A stretch of DNA of 64,000 nucleotides from Acanthaster planci. Taxonomy: Eukaryota; Echinodermata; Asteroidea; Valvatida; Acanthasteridae. The stretch lies in contig NW_019091418.1 in assembly GCF_001949145.1 (NCBI RefSeq), positions 1,340,032 to 1,404,031 of the forward strand, given 5' to 3'. This document shows positions 34,333 through 46,369 of the stretch, one piece after another. The position numbers were made by a program, and so were the translations under genes. The notes beneath the pieces are model-generated. The model was not told the DNA's origin. It did not search any database and worked only from the letters and a program-made list of their open reading frames with translations. Each line of letters starts with the position of its first letter. Within the stretch, counting starts at the first letter, position 1.

Positions 34333-35216
34333 CTGTACAAAGCAGAAAAGTTTGCTAGAGGTCATTTTGTTATTTTATAATCTACTGATAATATGGCACG
34401 GTAAAAGTCTGCGCTCTAAAAATATCGGGGGTTTTAGGTAACAACACTCTATGTGCATTGGGACTCTGCAACAATTCTTTATACGCCAGTTCCAGGCCTG
34501 TTTCAGGTCTACTTCTCAAAACTAGAAGGTGGGTAGGTGCGACCCAGTTTCTTGCTGTAGCATCTTTCCTAACTACACTTACGAGTACCCTAACTTATCA
34601 GCACTCTGAGAACAGCCAACTGTAACGTTAGCTGTGATCAAACGCATAGATTCATGTGCAACTGGTTCACAAATATCCACTGCCTTTGTTTTGTAGAAGA
34701 CATGTAATCTGACGTTCTTACACTTTTTGGCAGTTGACAGAGTCAAATCAAGGGGAAACAAGTAAAAAAGGATTGCCACCACATGGACACCTTAAACTAC
34801 AAGATCAAAGCAATTACACAGACATGACAGAGAATGGCCAATTCTGTATCTGCAGCATGGGATTAATCCATGGTACTAGACACTAGCAGATTTGTTTAAT
34901 TCAAACTCAACACCGTGACCATGCTGGGTGCAATTGGTTTGCACGGCTGTGCAATCTGTTGTTGTAGGCCCTACCGTTTGCCTATCATCTGCCATTAGCC
35001 AAGCAGGTGTTTGATTCATTGCTGTGGAAGACTGTTTTTAAAAAAAGGGACAATTTCATGCAGGCATGTGACCTGATGACTGGGTTGACTGACTAGCTGA
35101 TCGACTGATCATGTCTAATAACCATTTATTACTGACATTACTACCGTCAACAAGTAGGCCTACCCCCAGAACTGAGGGGTTCAATGGAGCTGATGTCGGA
35201 CCCCACAGTTCTAGAG

Positions 35217-35747
35217 NNNNNNNNNNNNNNNNNNNNNNNNNNNNNNNNNNNNNNNNNNNNNNNNNNNNNNNNNNNNNNNNNNNNNNNNNNNNNNNNNNNN
35301 NNNNNNNNNNNNNNNNNNNNNNNNNNNNNNNNNNNNNNNNNNNNNNNNNNNNNNNNNNNNNNNNNNNNNNNNNNNNNNNNNNNNNNNNNNNNNNNNNNNN
35401 NNNNNNNNNNNNNNNNNNNNNNNNNNNNNNNNNNNNNNNNNNNNNNNNNNNNNNNNNNNNNNNNNNNNNNNNNNNNNNNNNNNNNNNNNNNNNNNNNNNN
35501 NNNNNNNNNNNNNNNNNNNNNNNNNNNNNNNNNNNNNNNNNNNNNNNNNNNNNNNNNNNNNNNNNNNNNNNNNNNNNNNNNNNNNNNNNNNNNNNNNNNN
35601 NNNNNNNNNNNNNNNNNNNNNNNNNNNNNNNNNNNNNNNNNNNNNNNNNNNNNNNNNNNNNNNNNNNNNNNNNNNNNNNNNNNNNNNNNNNNNNNNNNNN
35701 NNNNNNNNNNNNNNNNNNNNNNNNNNNNNNNNNNNNNNNNNNNNNNN
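35217..35747. other. Assembly gap (Ns)
   Basis: 531 unresolved bases, ending directly in a run of C. Open frames across it are artefacts. Confidence 0.99.
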
Positions 35748-36744
35748 CCCCCCCCCCCCCCCCGGTAATTGCGTTTTCACAATTGCGGTGGCGTCTACAA
35801 AACGATTCTGTCCGGACTCAACAAATATGTTTGAACATAATTGGATCCAAATTCTGGCACCCTTTTTTATATTTTTACTGCATATTATTAAACTAACTTG
35901 CACCCTTGACTCAGCAGGGGCCCAACTTAATGAAATAGAATCCTACACCTACAGGCGGCAAAACCGACGTTTATAAAACCCTCATTAGTGAGTAGTGCAA
36001 ACTCTTGATGGCGCCCTATACTATCGCATGCACGCGGTCAATCGCGAAGGGCTGTAGTCTTGAGCATGTTGGGAGAGGCTGAGCGAGGGAAAATCGAATT
36101 TTAAATTGCCGATTGTCCACCGGAATACATGTAGTTCTCCATTTCTTACTTAGTGACAGCAACTTGGAAAGAGCGTGAGTCAATCTGGAAAAATTGTGGC
36201 AGAATGTAATTGAATAAGTCTGCAACTCAAGGTGAGGCTAATAATTTTTTGAATTATTTTTATCCTGTTTTATTTTTTAATGTTATTTTGAAGAGATTGT
36301 CTTCAGGGTCGTAAGAAATATTTTGATAAAAATTTGGATTCCATCTGACTCTGCCGAGCAAAGCAAAAGTGATTTGAAGTGGGGATGATTTGAGATTTTT
36401 TTTTTACAAGTGTAACACAGAGCAAACTGTGATTATTTTGTACACAAAAATGAGTGTGGATTTTAACTGAAAAGTTTAAAATTTATATTTTTGTAAAATC
36501 TTTGTTCTTATTCGTGCTTTATGTCAATGAATCAAATGCAGGCTTTACTTGTAATTTCTAAAATTTACCCACCATGCTATTCAATAATGAACAATTTACT
36601 ATTCATATTAAATTTCCAGTATGTCCAACTGCCAGAATAGGCCTAATATTAAATTTAGGCCCAATTTTATTTTGTGCAAGGCCCATAATCTTAGTCCTGT
36701 GTCGTGACATGAGTCAGGTTATTTTGCCGGGGGGGTGGGGGACA

Positions 36745-36978
36745 GAACTCGGCTGGGAAAAATGTTGCATCCTGACTCCGCTTCAGCAGTTGTGTACAAA
36801 GTCTATGGGGAGTGAAGAGAATTTTCAAAGTATTTCCCAACATCATCAGTAAAAGTTTCTCAGCCCAGAATTCGTGTTTTCCATCATTTCTGTAATGACC
36901 GACTTTTATTGAGATGACATATGATGAGAAAAGTGGAGTCAGGATGCAACATTTTTTCCCTCAGCTGTGCCAAGTTCG
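36745..36978. mobile_element. Foldback repeat
   Basis: AACTCGGCTGGGAAAAATGT and following bases to about 36783 are inverted at 36931-36978 (aagtggagtcaggatgcaac...), with about 150 bp between the arms. Probable MITE; termini not defined. Confidence 0.5.
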
Positions 36979-39164
36979 ATTTTTTTAACTTCGCATGCAT
37001 GTAGACTTGGTGACACCCTTATCATAAATGTGAAGTTCAAATTAATCAGACATACAGTACATGTACTCCTAGGTCTAATCGTATGTTGCCGTTTGTAAAT
37101 TTCGGGACCCCTTTCCTATACATAGGCCCTGTAGGAAGAATTAGATTGAAGTTTTCAAACTCATCTGGTCGATCAGATGACAATGACATTATTTTGTCAA
37201 ACTGCAGGGTTAATTTTGTAGAAAGAGGGCAGGGTTTGATTTTTGAGGGAAGTTACAGGATAAAAATGACAACATTGACACAGACTGTGCACGCACACAT
37301 CCGCTGAAAAATTTACGTGGCAATAATGTCAAAAAGTGCTTCGTAGATTGTCTCTGATTGGTAGCAGAAAGGTTTCATTAGAATGCTGATCTCTGATTTA
37401 TCAAGATGAGCCAATTAGGGACTAAGAGTATTGAAAATAACAGCCAGATCATGAGCACATGCATCCACATAGTGGTATTGTAAAAACCTGCTTGGTATCG
37501 TGTCTCTGATTGGTCACTGGAAAGTTTCCTCAGAGAGTGGATCCCTGATTGGTTGTGAAGGTAGATTAGGGAGTAAGAGAACAGCCAAACATTGCCAAAG
37601 GTCACGCAGTCTGGTGTGTGTGCATTTGTCCAGTTGACCCTGCATTTACATGTATGTTGGCAGACATAAATACTACTAAGAAAGTCGTATTGTTTCTCCT
37701 GATTTACTCTTCCAAATGTAACCTAAAAAGGGTCATGACAATCAAGAGGCATTGCCCGAGTAACACACTTTTTCGGGGCCGACCTTTACCAGTAAAAGTA
37801 ACCAAAAAAAGGGTGTCCTGAAATTGACAAACCCATGTGTTTTGGTGCTACAGCCATTTGAATTTTAAGGGGTAAGAGTTCTATAAACGGCAACACTAAT
37901 ATTCCCTTAATAATGCTTATAACAGCTATCGAAAAGTGATAACATGTCCTAAAAAGTGAAATTTAGCTGAGAAAAGTCTGAAGCATTTACTTGAAAAATA
38001 CCGAGGCTAGGTTTTTCAGACAAGTCTCATACCGGTACATGTTGGTTTGTGCACAGGGCCATCAAGTGGACATTCCGTATAACTTCTCGTTCAAGGCTAC
38101 TATGTATATAATGCTTGCCAGCCCGTATGCATTGAGCATTGCAGTGGAAAAAGTATACACATGTACTTTTTTGGCTGACCTGTCTCGGACAAATGCATGC
38201 TGTGCAAGAATGTTAGGCGTACATGTACATGTATGTTCCATTTTTGCCAAATTGGTTTCGAAAGGAGTACAAAGAGTTACTTTTCATGCTCCAAATGTGC
38301 TAAACACCTGAAAAAATTCACTGCAGAGATATCAGAAAAAAATGTCAAGGGGGTGGATTCTCCCATCAAAGTCTTGATGGGAGGGGGTTAATATGAAAAA
38401 TGAAGGCATCATCGGTGTAAAGGAAGTCCTTCAAGGGATAGAGGAGGCTTCTTTATTATAGGCATGCAAGAATTTTTGCTGTCAGTCTCAAAGGCTCAAC
38501 TTGAGAGTTGATGGAAAACATTTATCAAGTAGCAAGGTGTACACGTACGCGTAGCTTGGAAAACCAGCACTGTGTCTAATGTTACAGGGAATTTCATAAC
38601 TGACTAATCTCATCGGGCCATGAGCCATAGACCAGGGGTTTTCCAAGCTGAGCAGAGTCTTAGGTCTCACAAGTATTTCCTACTCCAGTCCAGATCTTCT
38701 AGGAATTTTAAAATAATTTCATCAACTTCACTCCAAGTATTTCTTCATACATCTTTTCAGTGGTCCTGGAAGAACTTCAAAGATGAGAGCATTTGGACAT
38801 CAAAGTCAATTTAACTTCCACAAAAAGAGTGCACGTCCACAAGTCTTGGAATAATTTTCATTGTCAGACACCAAGCATGAACACTCTGTTTTCAAGAGTC
38901 TTCTGTCATCACTTCATGCAGGAGCCCATAAGGCATACAATTTACATGTACTTAAAATTTAGCAGTTACAGTCAATGCAGCTTTCAAAGTTCAAATTATC
39001 CCAAAACTAGCTCCTGTGTCATAAACAGTGCTGTGATCTCACCAACAAAGTTTCCACATTATGGAAGTGTGCACCTGTCCACCCATCCTTGCCGATTGCA
39101 GCTCCACAAGTCTGCTTCATATGAGGTACCAGCTTGTCTCAGAAACATTTCCCGGCCAGCAACG

Positions 39165-39384
39165 ATGGCCCCTCTGGAATCCATGCCAGTGCTCCAAAGT
39201 TGCAAAAGCGTTGCCAGTAAACGCCACGTTATCTCCAGGCCCCACTCTGCCAATGACAAAAGCAACAAAGGTGCTGTTCCCCATCATGATACGGTGTTAC
39301 TGCGCATGCAGAGACTGGAGAACTCTCTTCGTTACCATGGATATTCAACCATCCGAATTGGGTTGGTTCTTGTTGTTGTTATTG
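39165..39384 (+). CDS. Membrane-protein gene, exon 1
   Basis: Ends at the donor ATTG|gtaagt, phase 1, inside the membrane segment. The frame is open upstream to about 38793, so the 5' limit is a choice based on start context. Confidence 0.65.
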
Positions 39385-42211
39385 GTAAGTTTTGGGCTTG
39401 TGCAGAAAGTTCTTCCAATGAAAAGGGGAAAATTTTTTCCATTTATCCATTATGTTTACCGGTACATGTACGTGTGTGGTAACTTTAGATTTAACTATTG
39501 TAGCGATCTGACATGGTTGCCCAGAGTTTGTGATACAAAATTGGAAACTCAAAACGTTAACTTTCTCTGAGTACGTCTGACATCAAGATGTTTTGAATCT
39601 GTTTCTTCAATGGTAATAATGCTGAGTAGGTAATTGTTTTACTAAATCAATGTACCAACTAGCTGATGCCTTTTAACAAAATGAAAATCTGCTTGAGGAT
39701 TATAAGTCTCTTAATTGACACCGTTGAAGTGTCTGAAATGTACATCCAGCACCATGGCATAGTCCAAAAGTGACTTTTGCAATTGAATCTTCCATGTAAG
39801 AATTTACTGAGAATTAATTGCCAAAATGCCAGTTTCAGCTCACTTATTTAAAAACAGGGAAAATTTGTACAGGAGCTAAGTGTACACGTATATGCAGATT
39901 GAAATGAGCTGCTGTTTGCATTTACTTTCACTTTGGGGGCATGTGGCCTGTGGTTAGGGTTTATAGCTTCTGATCATTGGGTCATGGGTTCGAATCCAGG
40001 TGGTGGCAGCATGTTGTGATCCTGGGCAAGTCACTTTACCCCTATGTGCCTCTCTCCACCAAGGAGTAAATGGGTACCTGTGAGGACTGACATGGTTATG
40101 TTAAGCCGTTTGCGCCGAAATGGCAGCACCAGGCTAGTATACTCCTCAGAGAGCTCAGATGGTTTAAGGAATGTTCAGATGATGTGCAGAGATGATAACA
40201 ATTAGCACCTTGGAATGGTTTTCTAGATAGATGGCATTTTACAAGTGTGTTGTTATTATTATGGTTATTTACATGTATTTCCTGATTAAATTGTAAGTCC
40301 ACAGGAAATCTGCTTCCTCATATAGTGTGACATTCTTTGGTGAGGGTTTGGTAATTATGAAATTATTCCCAGATATTTACTGTGAATTACAATGTCATGA
40401 ATGTACTCGTAGCAAGTACAGTACTAGCAGCATAACTTTTAGTCTAATTGTCTTTATCAACCCGTTTCAGGAATTGCTGTCTACATCTTCCGGGAGGCCA
40501 TCCGTGAAAACGTGGCGGAGGAGGTGTCCCAGGTTGCCACGCGCTCCCTGGAGGACCGACTCGTTGCGGAGAGAGCCGAGGAGTTTGCCAAGGGCCTCTT
40601 GAATGCCCTGCTGAAGGATGAGCCCATGCATCAGTTAGCGAGCCAATTTGTCGTGGAGGTGCTGCAGCGTGCGGAGACCAAGCAAGCAATGAACACCTTA
40701 GTGATGGACGTGCTTAAAGACCCTAACACCAAAGCACAGTTAACAGCCACAGTTAAGCAGGTACGCACAGATGCACTGTATTGAAAGTATTTCAAAAACA
40801 AGATCTCACAAAAAAAATCTATCAGAATGAAAATTTTCAGAATATCATGAATTCTTTCCCCTTCCTGCCATCAAAGTGTTGAATAAAATTTCATTTTGAA
40901 CTTACACACTGCACTGTCTGAAATCTTCCAAAAACGAATGTTTTCATAGTGTGACATGGACAAAGGTAAACAAAATTTGTTGCTGATGTAGATTGTAAGA
41001 TTTATGTCTGTCTCAGAATTGAGCGTTCAATCTGTCACCTCGTGAAATTATCCTTACCGTTGTACTATTGTAAATCATTCTTTATTTGTGTACTATTTGC
41101 TTCGGAACAAAACTTTTACTTTGGCAATGCAGCCGTGCTGTGCACTTGGATGAATGATTTCATGGACCACCATCAATGAGATACTGGGGATTTACTCAGG
41201 TGTTGAATGAAACATTGTAATCATGGTTAATATGGCCATTTGTGTCTCAACAGGTAATAGTAACAGCACTGAATGATGAGGACTCCCAGGCCTACATTAA
41301 ATCAGTGCTGAGTACCATACTCTCCGACAAGGAGACCAGACGTGCTGTCGTAAACCTGCTAGGCTACGTGTTCCGAGAGAGGGAAGTCAAAGAGCAAACG
41401 GCAGCTTTCTTCCAGGAGGTGCTGAAGTCAGAGACAGTAGTGGACCAGGCAACACAGCTAGGTAATGCTGGGGCCAGTCACACGGATAGAGAGATTGGTT
41501 TCATTTGGAGATAGAGAAAGTACAAATTAATATTACTGGCTCCACCATCATTATCATTGTAGTCCTTCGTAGGGCTTTGACTAGAAAGTTTAAGACAGTG
41601 CATCAAAGTTGCCATTTCTGGTGAAAAGGCTTGTAAATTTTCCCAGGATGTGAAAAGATGCTTAGGCAACCTTCATGTTAAATCCAGTGGACTGTGAATT
41701 GTGCAATTTTGAAAATTTTGCCAAGGAGTCATCACCTGCTAAAGCTTTTAGTTCAATCCCCCTTAAAATGAAATCGTATGATTCTATAAATAATGTTGAT
41801 TGTGGCCTGAAATGAGCCCCACGTAGGGATCAAATTTTGCATCAGGCTGTAACAAAGACATCTGATGAGCAAGAGGTTGTGGGTTCAAGTCACACGCGAA
41901 TAATCTCATGAAAGCAGTAATCATTTGCAGATGACGAAATCCAATTTAAACATGCAAATAATTTGCCTTGTTGAACAGGGAAGCAAGTCACAAACAGCGT
42001 CATCAGTGATCCAGTTCTCCAGGAAAAGACAGGAGACTCGCTGTGGACAGCCCTGGTTTATTCTGTTACTCCCAGATGGTTTAGTGGGTCATCTACACCA
42101 TCATCGTCGCCATCTGCTCCACCTGACAGTAGTCATGTAACACAGGATAAGATACCGCAGACCGATAGGGTACGGCAGGATTCTGACGAGGAGTCTGTGC
42201 TTGGTGGCTAG
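39165..42211 (+). CDS. Uncharacterised single-pass membrane protein, four exons
   Basis: Exons 39165-39384, 40471-40760, 41254-41461 and 41979-42211 join in one frame (316 codons). The N-terminal part is basic (SKRHVISRPHSANDKSNK); then MQRLENSLRYHGYSTIRI leads into a membrane segment IGLVLVVVIGIAVYIF at about residues 67-82, split by intron 1. The rest is charged and helical (NVAEEVSQVATRSLEDRL, FAKGLLNALLKD, KETRRAVVNLLGYVF), ending in a Ser/Pro/Asp-rich tail. The chosen ATG has A at -3 and G at +4; earlier in-frame ATGs at about 38877-38950 cannot be excluded. The basic N-terminus and single anchor would suit a mitochondrial or ER membrane protein, but I do not recognise the family. Polyadenylation signals AATAAA lie near 42470 and 42538. 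Confidence 0.8.
39940..40262 (+). repeat. SINE with tRNA-like head and conserved central domain
   Basis: Box B GGTTCGAATCC at about 39988 is followed by GGGCAAGTCACTTTACCC, ACCAAGGAGTAAATGGGTAC and a 3' ttattattat tail near 40250. The central words resemble the conserved domains of metazoan-wide SINEs. It lies in intron 1 of the membrane-protein gene. Confidence 0.65.
40471..40760 (+). CDS. Membrane-protein gene, exon 2
   Basis: Acceptor cccgtttcag, donor AAGCAG|gtacgc, phase 0 out. GC-rich coding stretch encoding IAVYIFREAIRENVAEEVSQ and LLNALLKDEPMHQLASQFVV. Confidence 0.85.
41254..41461 (+). CDS. Membrane-protein gene, exon 3
   Basis: Acceptor tgtctcaacag, donor CTAG|gtaatg, phase 1 out. 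Encodes VIVTALNDEDSQAYIKSVLS and VFREREVKEQTAAFFQEVL, repeating the helical pattern of exon 2. Confidence 0.85.
41979..42211 (+). CDS. Membrane-protein gene, exon 4 (3' end)
   Basis: Acceptor cttgttgaacag; reads KQVTNSVISDPVLQEKTGD, a hydrophobic DSLWTALVYSVTPRWF, then a Ser/Pro tail ending DSDEESVLGG and TAG. Confidence 0.8.
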
Positions 42212-42449
42212 TCTCTTGAAATATGACTCACTTGCACTGACATCTGTCTTTATGCAATTCAAGGAGTTTCAACTGCGTACTTGTACACTCACTCACCATT
42301 CTGTGTTGTGACAAAATGTATCAACTTTATTTGAATGATTTTATTTATTATATTTTTAGAACCAGAAAAGAAATATTGTAGGACCTGTTGATTTACCGTT
42401 TATGCAAAATACATTCTCTTTATTGAAAAGTCTGAGAAAATGTACTAGT

Positions 42450-42545
42450 ATTTGTTTTAATACTGCAATAAATTCTAAATGCCATTGTTATTTGTACATA
42501 TTTTTACTAAACACAACACTTCTTGTTATATTAAATGAATAAAAA
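42450..42545 (+). terminator. Polyadenylation signals of the membrane-protein gene
   Basis: AATAAA in gcaataaattc (about 42468) and again in atgaataaaaacc (about 42537), 260-330 bp after the stop codon. Confidence 0.55.
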
Positions 42546-42559
42546 CCAGAAGGAAAAAA

Positions 42560-45183
42560 ACCTAAAGATCCAATTTAGTCAAGCAGTATGTACTTGTAAC
42601 ATTTCCTTGTCACTGTTTTATTCAAACAAAATCGTCTACGTTTGTTTGGCACATAATGCTTATTAACCATTACTGTGGTCCTTTCACAAGTCTCTTCACA
42701 AAGTTTTGCAAGACCAATCAGAAGTTACAGGTGAACAATGACAAAGAACGCTTTCGTCACGGTTGATTTAAATCGCTTGTGAATTGGCTTATTAGACCTT
42801 ATAAACTTGTGATGGACTTACAGGGACTTGAGGTGGACTTCCCTACAACACACTGTTTCTACCTAATTAATAAATTTACAAAAAGAAATTAAATTAAGGA
42901 TGAAACTCTTCCATGTTTGAGATTCACACGGAAGTTGGTTTTAAACTACATTTTTAAGTTGAAGGTACGTGTAGTTCGTGTTGAAACCTTCAGCCTTAAG
43001 GAGCCATTGACATGTATGACTCGTTTACCTTCATGCTCATTAAATTTGATTGGAGTTGAACCAGGGACGTTCAGGTACAATGGATGACATAAAGCTTTTC
43101 ACTTTACCATGAAATTTCTCTACACTCACTATTTCGAATAAGAATTGTGATTTGCGGACGTTTATAAAAATCTCAATGAAATGAAATTCAAACGAAAATC
43201 AGGGGATCAGCTTGATATGAATCAGGAAAATCTGGGCCGTTATCAGAGTGGATTTTTGTGAAATTGTATCTAGTGAGAGAACAAAATCCGTAAAAATCAC
43301 ATGCGATGTCCAGCACGCGGAGGGGATTATAGTCGGCATAACAAAGAGACGCTTGAGGAATTTATGGAAGAGGCAAGTTTACATCTGACGCCAGCTGTAT
43401 GGCAAACTTACTTTTGGTCGTCTGGAGGTCAAAGGTCGTTTTTCTTTTGATAATAACTACTCCAGTGATTCTGACGTCTTACTGATCGGCAAAACGTGGG
43501 TTTGATTGAATCCCGCTTATGCTAGCCTAATTTACGTACATTTTTTTACATTATGTACCTTTTTTGGTAAACTTTCAGAAAGTTCTGGGCATTGTACAGT
43601 GCTGTGCGGTGAAGGAAAGACACTCAACGTCAGCTAAGAGTGGCTGAGGTTTCACGATATCATACCAACTTTCACAAAGCTAAACGAATTTTGTAGTTAG
43701 TGGCCGCCAAGGCTCATCAGATCCAAATGGTTGGTACAGAATTTTCATTAACTTTTCCAGTGGGCTTAAATCGAGGGACATTCGGATAATATTCCCTTCC
43801 CCAACTTTGGGTCGGGGGATTAGCCTGGGCATTAACCCCCCCCCCACATAGCACCCTTTGCTTGTAGGAAACATAAATAAATTGTGGGTTTAAGGGGGTT
43901 TCGTTTTTACTTCCAGCCTTTGAAATGCAGAAAACGAAAGTGGACAAGAAATTGCTCAGAAACTGAAAAATAACTCTCGTCACGCATGAGGAATGTGCGT
44001 TCAGTCACCACTCCACGGCAAGTTTAATTTATTGTCATCCCCCAAACATACCCCTCTCCCCGCCCCCTACTCGAGCGTCGGGCACTGACAATGAATGGAT
44101 TGGTGCCGCCACGCTGCAACTGGCCACTGAAGAAGTCGGTGTTTTGGTGTTTCCACAGCAGAAATGTGTTGGATTTTGTACAATTTCTAAGTTTTGAGCA
44201 AGATTGAAATGCATGCGCTCTTACAACACCGACAGACAAATGTTCAGAGCTGAGGAAAAAAATCGGGATAGGAATTTTCGAGGGGGGGATTGGGGGTCAC
44301 GGCTAACTATTTTCGATATGAGAAGAAATGAGGGTAAATTTTAGAACAATGTCCTGTTCGGCTGAAAAATGTTAATTTTTCAGTTTCAGCGTTAACAAAT
44401 GTAATTTGTTAACACTGAAAAAACGAATTTGGGTTGTTCCATTTCGACTTTGGGTATTGTTAGACTGTTCCTTTTTATGAACAACTGCCTTGCCAAAATT
44501 TAAATATCAATATCTGTATATTCTTACTGCCAGTGTATGGTTGTCTTTTGTGTGTGAAGGTTTTTATTTTTGGTGTTTTGTAGCTAAAGATTGTTTGACA
44601 AAATTTTACTTTTAATTAATATTGAAACGGTAGGCCAACACGCAATTTGGCCTTCAGGCTATTATTTGCGGATAATAACCCACCCATCTAGTTATCAGGC
44701 AAAATACCAGATTGGACATAATCATATGTACCTCTTTCGTTTTGTAAAAGTCACCCGTAAGTCACAGTTATACCATTGCTTGACTGATCACCATATTGTT
44801 TGAATAACATATGATCCAAAGATTCATGTTGGGACTACAGTATTTTGGGAAAAAGTCGAAAAACCATCCTAAACGAACAAACAGCATGTGACAAGTTCCA
44901 CATTACTGGGCGACCGACTTGACGTACTCCGAGTGATCTACTGTGTAAACAAATTTTGAAATGATTAGGCCTATCGTTTCCTTTTCTTTCGTAATGGATT
45001 TTATTTTTGCGATTTTCATGGTAGAAAGATATCTACTCCCGCCGTAAACGGTGCTTATGCAATTTTTCGTAATACGGTATGGCATCTTGGATCAACTGCT
45101 GAATTTCAGGGGAGGGGATCAGTCTCCTTTGCTGCACCAGATGTCTCCTTGTTGGCATGGAAGCCTGTGCTTTCAAATGCAGA
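42560..45183. other. Intergenic region, no gene seen
   Basis: Open frames are short and without motifs. Contains a C run near 43840 and a small palindrome at about 44380-44420 (GTTAACAAAT...ATTTGTTAAC). Confidence 0.5.
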
Positions 45184-45782
45184 CTAAATCATCCCTACTG
45201 CCTTGTTGTTGCTCCACGTTAACATCGGCATCAGCCAGTTGGAGGGGGGTTCCTCTTTGACTTGCTCCCAGCAAAGTAGCTGCTGACTGAACGGCAACCC
45301 GATGGCCTCACATAGCAGATGCAAGGTTTTGGCGGGGTTGGCCAGAAGGTCGTCGGCATCTAGCACTACGGGCTCCTGTTGGCTGAGCGTTGTTATGACG
45401 TAGTCGTACGGGCTAGCCAAGGATTGGAAGAAGTTGACTTTTATTGTGAAGAATATGTCTTCAGGTGGAAGAGAGAAGACCGATTTTCATGAGACGTAAT
45501 TGACTTGAAAGGATGGTGAGTAACAATTCTTTGCCAAGAACGAACGACTTTCCAGGGTATGGTTGCTCATACACCTCCTTCCATAACTTGATGTTGAAGC
45601 TGGGCTCTCCAGCTCAGTCTCCTGCCTTTCATGACATCGTGGATCTCATTAAAATACACAAACAGCAGGTACATGTATTTATGGAGGACCAGGGAATTAG
45701 GAAGCTGTGATTGCGCTCTCATGAGTACGGTGGACAGACACCTTGGTGTACTCCAGATTAGAATTCTCTTTTGCGTTGCCAT
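45184..45782 (-). pseudogene. Sulfotransferase-like locus with broken frame
   Basis: Starts MATQKRILIWSTPRCLSTVL, with the P-loop-like STPRCLSTVL that binds the PAPS 5'-phosphosulfate in P-loop sulfotransferases. This is the family often labelled branched-chain aminotransferase-like protein 2. Matching pieces then appear in other frames: EVYEQPYPGKSFVLGKELL, and later SLASPYDYVITTLSQ with EPVVLDADDLLANP and LLCEAIGLPF. The three pieces are in the right order but need frame changes within about 600 bp, and no convincing introns separate them. The usual HEP motif reads HKY. It may be a decayed copy or a gene with small introns or assembly errors; the usual C-terminal WEPG region is not found. 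Confidence 0.5.
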
Positions 45783-45949
45783 GGATATTTGAGGGACCTT
45801 TATCCAACTTTCAGTGCTTCGGTGATGAATACTGTAAACTTCTGAGCCTGTCCTCGCTAAGTAATATGAGAGGGTCCATGTGCAATAAAGGGGGGGAGGA
45901 AGAAGTGTTTATTAAGACGAAAAGCACAACGACTATTGAAGAAGATAAT

Positions 45950-46366
45950 TCGACGCTTTTAGCGTCGGTTTGCGCACTTCCGCGTAGTGAAAACGAGGCT
46001 GTATGTGTCAGCTTCAATTCTACGATCAGACGATTGAAGGTAAGGAGTCAAGACACAAAATACATAAAGGTATGTTAAATTCAGACTTTTCAGGCTGCAA
46101 ATCTTTGAAGAAGAGTCTTTCAGGGTGACTCGACACGTAAAATCAAAAGAAAAACTAACGGTAATTTACCGCGAACTAACGTACCTGCAATGGTCGTGTA
46201 TCTGCATGTGCAGAGGGCGTGGTTTAAACTGAAGTGGCGTCACACTCACGAACCGGATACTGTATGTACAGTGTGGACTCCGCGGGCGCGCACGACGAAG
46301 TCCAACACAGGGAGCCTCGGTTTGGATGCGGATATGTACAGACGGCACTCATGTGAAATCCCTCTA
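45950..46366 (+). mobile_element. TAGAGGGAT MITE, copy 1 (5' end missing)
   Basis: Shares almost its whole length with the intact copy at 51531-51911 in the opposite orientation. Right end ATGTGAAATCCCTCTA is intact; the left TAGAGGGAT end is absent. An extra stretch of about 40 bp (46205-46250) distinguishes it. Confidence 0.7.
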
Positions 46367-46369
46367 TAG

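Larger units (their letters stand above)
34366..39164. other. Intergenic region between divergent genes, with assembly gap
   Basis: Lies between the minus-strand PARP-like gene and the plus-strand membrane-protein gene, so it probably holds both 5' regions and perhaps a first PARP exon. It contains the unresolved run 35217-35747, followed by a run of 16 C, and the foldback at 36745-36978. No TATA box could be assigned with confidence. Confidence 0.6.

Noticed and set aside
35111-35903. Frames of 194-261 codons with X
   Set aside because: They are made of unresolved bases and a C run.
39061-39570. 169-codon frame MEVCTCPPILADC
   Set aside because: Overlaps the real exon in another frame and lacks the membrane segment that continues into exon 2.
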